A DNA stretch of 64,000 bases from Thermochromatium tepidum ATCC 43061. GTDB taxonomy: Bacteria; Pseudomonadota; Gammaproteobacteria; Chromatiales; Chromatiaceae. The position numbers were made by a program, and so were the translations under genes. The notes under the pieces were generated by a model that worked only from the letters and a program-made list of their open reading frames with translations, was not told where the DNA came from and ran no database searches. The stretch spans positions 853,501-917,500 of the forward strand of contig NZ_CP039268.1 in assembly GCF_009664085.1 (NCBI RefSeq), written 5' to 3'. Shown in pieces: positions 60,448 through 64,000 of the stretch (position 1 is its first letter; each line of letters begins with the position of its first letter).

Positions 60448-62847
60448 ATGACGGACAAGATCAACATCGAGATCGATGGCCGCGTCTGCGAGGCGGTGCC
60501 AGGCGAGATGATCATCACGGTCGCCGATCGTGAGGGCATTGCGATCCCCAGGTTCTGCTATCACAAAAAACTCTCCATCGCGGCCAACTGCCGGATGTGC
60601 CTGGTCGAGGCCGAGCAGGGGGGGCGTCCCTTCCCCAAACCGGTTCCGGCCTGCGCGACCCCAGTCGGCGAGGGACTGAAGGTCTGGACCCGTTCGCCCA
60701 AGGCGATCGAGGCCCAGCGCGCCACCATGGAGTTCCTGCTCATCAACCATCCGCTCGACTGTCCGATCTGCGATCAGGGCGGCGAATGCGAGTTGCAGGA
60801 CCTGGCCATGGGCTATGGCAGCGATGTCTCGCGTTTTTCCGAACGCAAGCGCGTGGTGCTGGACGAGGATCTGGGTCCGCTGATCGCCACCGACATGACG
60901 CGCTGCATCCATTGCACCCGCTGCGTGCGTTTCTGTGCCGAGATCGCCGGGGTGCGCGAGCTGGGCGCGACCGGACGCGGCGAAGACATGCGCATCGGGA
61001 CCTTCGTCGCCCACGTGGTCACGCACGAGCTCTCGGGCAATGTCATCGACCTCTGTCCGGTCGGGGCCCTGACCTCCAAGCCCTATCGCTTCACCGCCCG
61101 GCCTTGGGAGCTGATTGCGCGCGATGGCATCGCGCCCCACGACGGACTCGGCTCCAACCTCCAGCTCCATGTGCGGCGTGGTCAGGTGATGCGTGTGCAT
61201 CCCAAGGACAACGAGGCGATCAACGAGACCTGGATCTCGGATCGCGATCGTTTCAGTTATGCCGGTCTCAATGGCGCGGATCGTCTGAAGACGCCCCTGA
61301 TCAAGCGCGAGGGTGAATGGCATCAGGTCGAATGGACCGAGGCCCTGACCCAGGTCGCAGAGCGGCTCAAGTCGGTGAATGGCACCGACCAGGGCTGGCT
61401 GATGGCGCCCAATGCGACGCTCGAGGAACTCTATCTGGCGGCCCGGATCGCACGCGCTCTGGGGTGCGACAACATTGATCATCGTCTGCGTCAGCAGGAT
61501 TTCCGCGCCGATGCCGCCGATCCGCTGTTCCCCTGGCTGGGGCTGCCGATCGCCGAACTGTCGCGACAGAAGGCGATCCTGCTGATCGGCTCACACATCC
61601 GCCAGGAACAGCCGCTGCTTGCACACCGTATCCGTCAGGCGGCATTGAATGGGGCCGAGGTTCTGGGCCTCAATCCGCTCCGGTTGGAGCTCAACCATCG
61701 CGCCAGCCAGATCCAGAGCGCCCCGGCGCGGATGGTCTCGGATCTCGCCGCCATTGCCAGGGCGCTTGTGGCGCGCGGTTCGGGTATTCTGGCCGATCTG
61801 ATCGGCGCGAGCGAACCGACCGCCGTGCATGAGTCCTTTGCCCAGGCGTTGCAGCAGGCACAGGGGCAGGGGGTGGTGCTGCTCGGCGCCCTGGCCTGCG
61901 CCCACCCCGATTACAGCCTGCTCAAGGCGCTGGCGGGCCTGATCGCGGAGGCCGCCGGTGTGCGTCTCGGGTATCTGCCGGCGGCGGCCAATAGCATCGG
62001 CGCACATCTGGCCGGCGCCCATCCAGCGATCCTGCCGGGCGCCCATCCGGCCCCAACGCCTGGACTGGCCGTTGGGGCCATGCTCGAAAAGCCACTCGGC
62101 GCCCTGGTGCTCTGGGGGCTGGAGCCGGATCGCGACCTGATCGACCCGGCCCGCGCCCTGGCTGCCTGTGAACAGGCCGAGTTCGTCGTCGCCTGCTCGG
62201 CCTTCGACTCGCCGTCACTGCGCGCAGCGGCCGATGTGCTGCTGCCGATCGGCGCCTTCGCCGAGATCTCCGGCACCTTCGTCAACGCCGGCGGCACCTG
62301 GCAGTCGTTCCAGGGGGCGGTGCCGCCCCCAGGCGAGGCGCGTCCGGGTTGGAAGGTGCTGCGCGTCCTCGGCAACTTGCTGGATCTGTCCGGCTTTGAC
62401 TATCGCGATGGTCTTGAGGTGCGCGAGGAGCTGGCCGCGCTCTGTACCGCAGCCATACCCGACAACACCCCGCGCGCGCTGCAGGTCGTCTCGGCCCCAA
62501 GGCTCGTCCCTGGCTCAGGTCTGAGCCGCGTCGGCACCGTGCCCTGCTATGCGCTCGACCCGCTGGTGCGTCGTGCACCGGCACTCGCCCGGATGCCCGG
62601 TGCCGAGTTCGCCGTCTGGCTGCACCCGGATCAGGCTGCCGAACTGGGTCTGGCCGATGGCGATCGGGTACGCATCACCCAGGGCGAGGCCGAGGCCGAG
62701 GCGCCGCTCCTTTTGGATCCCGGGATCGCGGTCGGCGCGGCGCTCATCCCTGCCGCCGTCCCGGGGAGCGAAGGGCTGGGTCCCATGATCGGGCCAGTTG
62801 AACTCGAATGTCTCAGTGGCCGCACGGCCTCCGGAGCGAGAGGATGA
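60448..62847 (+). CDS. nuoG: NADH-quinone oxidoreductase subunit G
   Basis: A 799-residue iron-sulfur protein. ATG 60448 has GGAAAGG just upstream. N-terminal [2Fe-2S] ligands are in [19 protein letters not shown] (about 32-50). The His-ligated cluster region is [18 protein letters not shown] (about 97-114), and two [4Fe-4S] Cys sets include [14 protein letters not shown] (about 152-165). The remaining two thirds is a molybdopterin-oxidoreductase-like domain without Mo ligation, as in the family. It collects electrons from NuoEF. Confidence 0.95.
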   Translation: MTDKINIEIDGRVCEAVPGEMIITVADREGIAIPRFCYHKKLSIAANCRMCLVEAEQGGRPFPKPVPACATPVGEGLKVWTRSPKAIEAQRATMEFLLINHPLDCPICDQGGECELQDLAMGYGSDVSRFSERKRVVLDEDLGPLIATDMTRCIHCTRCVRFCAEIAGVRELGATGRGEDMRIGTFVAHVVTHELSGNVIDLCPVGALTSKPYRFTARPWELIARDGIAPHDGLGSNLQLHVRRGQVMRVHPKDNEAINETWISDRDRFSYAGLNGADRLKTPLIKREGEWHQVEWTEALTQVAERLKSVNGTDQGWLMAPNATLEELYLAARIARALGCDNIDHRLRQQDFRADAADPLFPWLGLPIAELSRQKAILLIGSHIRQEQPLLAHRIRQAALNGAEVLGLNPLRLELNHRASQIQSAPARMVSDLAAIARALVARGSGILADLIGASEPTAVHESFAQALQQAQGQGVVLLGALACAHPDYSLLKALAGLIAEAAGVRLGYLPAAANSIGAHLAGAHPAILPGAHPAPTPGLAVGAMLEKPLGALVLWGLEPDRDLIDPARALAACEQAEFVVACSAFDSPSLRAAADVLLPIGAFAEISGTFVNAGGTWQSFQGAVPPPGEARPGWKVLRVLGNLLDLSGFDYRDGLEVREELAALCTAAIPDNTPRALQVVSAPRLVPGSGLSRVGTVPCYALDPLVRRAPALARMPGAEFAVWLHPDQAAELGLADGDRVRITQGEAEAEAPLLLDPGIAVGAALIPAAVPGSEGLGPMIGPVELECLSGRTASGARG

Positions 62848-62854
62848 TGCCGTC

Positions 62855-63889
62855 ATGATCGAACCGTGGAACAGCCTGCCGCTCTTGATCCAGATCCTGC
62901 TCAAGATCGCCGCTATCGTCGTGCCGCTGCTCGGATTGGTGGCCTACTACACCTACGCCGAGCGCAAGGTCATTGGCTATATGCAGGTGCGCATCGGACC
63001 CAATCGGGTCGGCTGGCGGGGGCTCCTCCAGCCGATCGCCGATGCGGTCAAGCTGCTGATGAAGGAGATCGTCATCCCTACCCGTGCGGACAAGACGCTC
63101 TTCCTGCTCGCGCCCATGATCGCCATCGTCCCGGCACTCGCGGTCTGGGCGGTCTTTCCATTTGACGAAGGGCTGGTGTTGGCCGATATCAACGCCGGTC
63201 TGCTCTATATCCTCGCGCTCAGCTCGCTCGGGGTCTATGGCATTATCATCGCCGGCTGGGCCTCGAACTCGAAGTACGCCTTGCTCGGCGCCATGCGCTC
63301 GGCGGCCCAGATGGTCGCCTATGAGATCGCGATGGGCTTTGCCCTGGTCGGGGTGCTGGTCGCCGCCGGGAGCCTCAATCTAGGCGACATCGTCGCCGCG
63401 CAGCGGGGCAGTCTCCTGACCTGGTTCTGGCTGCCGCTGTTGCCGCTGTTCGGGGTCTATCTGATCTCGGGCGTGGCCGAGACCAACCGCGCGCCCTTCG
63501 ACGTGGCCGAGGGCGAGTCCGAGATCGTCGCCGGTTTCCATGTCGAGTATTCGGGCATGGCCTTCGCCGTGTTCTTCCTCGCCGAGTACGCCAACATGGT
63601 GCTGATCTCGGCCTTGACCGCGCTCATGTTCCTGGGCGGCTGGCTCTCGCCGCTGCCGGCGGACTGGGCCGAGGGCCGCTGGCTGCTCGGTGACGGTTTC
63701 CACTGGCTGCTCGCCAAGACCTTTGTCTTCATGTTCCTGTTCCTGTGGCTGCGGGCGACCTTCCCGCGCTACCGCTACGACCAGATCATGCGTCTGGGCT
63801 GGAAGGTCTTCATCCCGATCACGCTCGTCTGGATCCTAGTCGTGGCGCTCGCGGTGGTCTATCGGCTGCCGCCCTGGTGGTCGGCATGA
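62855..63889 (+). CDS. nuoH: NADH-quinone oxidoreductase subunit H
   Basis: 344 residues starting MIEPWNSL, with about eight membrane helices. The motifs [26 protein letters not shown] and [40 protein letters not shown] are classic NuoH quinone-channel sequences. It connects the hydrophilic arm with the antiporter-like membrane subunits. It starts seven bases after the nuoG stop. Confidence 0.96.
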   Translation: MIEPWNSLPLLIQILLKIAAIVVPLLGLVAYYTYAERKVIGYMQVRIGPNRVGWRGLLQPIADAVKLLMKEIVIPTRADKTLFLLAPMIAIVPALAVWAVFPFDEGLVLADINAGLLYILALSSLGVYGIIIAGWASNSKYALLGAMRSAAQMVAYEIAMGFALVGVLVAAGSLNLGDIVAAQRGSLLTWFWLPLLPLFGVYLISGVAETNRAPFDVAEGESEIVAGFHVEYSGMAFAVFFLAEYANMVLISALTALMFLGGWLSPLPADWAEGRWLLGDGFHWLLAKTFVFMFLFLWLRATFPRYRYDQIMRLGWKVFIPITLVWILVVALAVVYRLPPWWSA

Positions 63890-63903
63890 TCTGGAGGCCC
63901 GAG

Positions 63904-64000
63904 ATGTTGCAAGCCGCGCGCGACTATCTGCGCAGTCTGACCCTGTCTGAGCTCTTCAAGGGGCTGTCGGTGACGGGTCGGTACTTCTTCAAGCGCAAGT
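63904..64000 (+). CDS. nuoI: NADH-quinone oxidoreductase subunit I, N-terminal start
   Basis: The first 32 codons from ATG 63904 are present (MLQAARDYLRSLTLSELFKG and on to the window edge). The membrane-amphipathic N-terminal segment with ELFKGLSVTGRYFFKRK is typical of NuoI, preceding its two [4Fe-4S] clusters, which lie beyond the window. Position right behind nuoH supports the call. Confidence 0.85.
   Translation, partial: MLQAARDYLRSLTLSELFKGLSVTGRYFFKRK

Overview
The window is GC-rich bacterial chromosome, most likely from a gammaproteobacterial purple sulfur bacterium (Chromatiaceae-like). The clues are a complex I operon behind tpiA-secG-tRNA-Leu, a Tat-exported molybdoenzyme with an NrfD-type membrane partner, a molybdate locus, a hydrogenase-4-like complex without nickel ligands, TauE/SafE transporters and gammaproteobacterial REP repeats. 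The taxonomic call is an inference from gene content; no rRNA is present.

Layout. 1-15084 (+): end of an NrfD-type subunit, a Tat-signal molybdopterin oxidoreductase, its TorD-like chaperone, a glycosyltransferase and a methylglyoxal-synthase-like protein. An IS4-family element (5518-6921) follows, then a run of tightly packed genes: polyferredoxin, monohaem cytochrome c, tandem Mrp ATPase, TIM-barrel protein, rhodanese-like protein, pentahaem cytochrome, PhnD-like binding protein and sensor kinase. This looks like one respiratory and sensing locus split by the IS. A second, almost identical IS copy lies at 15824-17227 in the same orientation. 17347-21369 holds mostly secreted or membrane proteins of uncertain role (cupin, ClpP-fold protein, Cys-repeat protein, VanX-like dipeptidase).

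21387-29986: a TonB-dependent metal-complex uptake system (receptor, binding protein, FecCD permease, ATPase, DUF364 protein), with exbB-exbD-exbD-tonB divergently transcribed. 30065-33235: an arsenic operon (Acr3, small Cys-rich protein, ArsC, thioredoxin-like protein, permease) with no visible ArsR. 33376-41407: an energy-converting-hydrogenase-related (Ehr-type) membrane complex whose large subunit lacks the nickel-binding cysteines. Its small subunit and a ribbon-helix-helix regulator are encoded divergently. 41446-41940: a second arsenate-reductase-like protein.

42136-50428: molybdenum supply (modC, modB, TauE/SafE, two modA copies, a palindromic ModE-type site, modD, modE, a SigZ-like sigma factor, moaA). 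FmdE, a second TauE/SafE and a CDF metal exporter follow, the exporter with its C-terminus overwritten by a transposase remnant. 53155-64000: tpiA, secG, tRNA-Leu(GAG), then nuoA-F, an AT-rich 1.2-kb insertion carrying a frameshifted small gene, nuoG, nuoH and the start of nuoI. The molybdenum genes would supply cofactor to the Tat molybdoenzyme at the left end. Complex I and the Ehr-type complex would couple redox chemistry to ion translocation.
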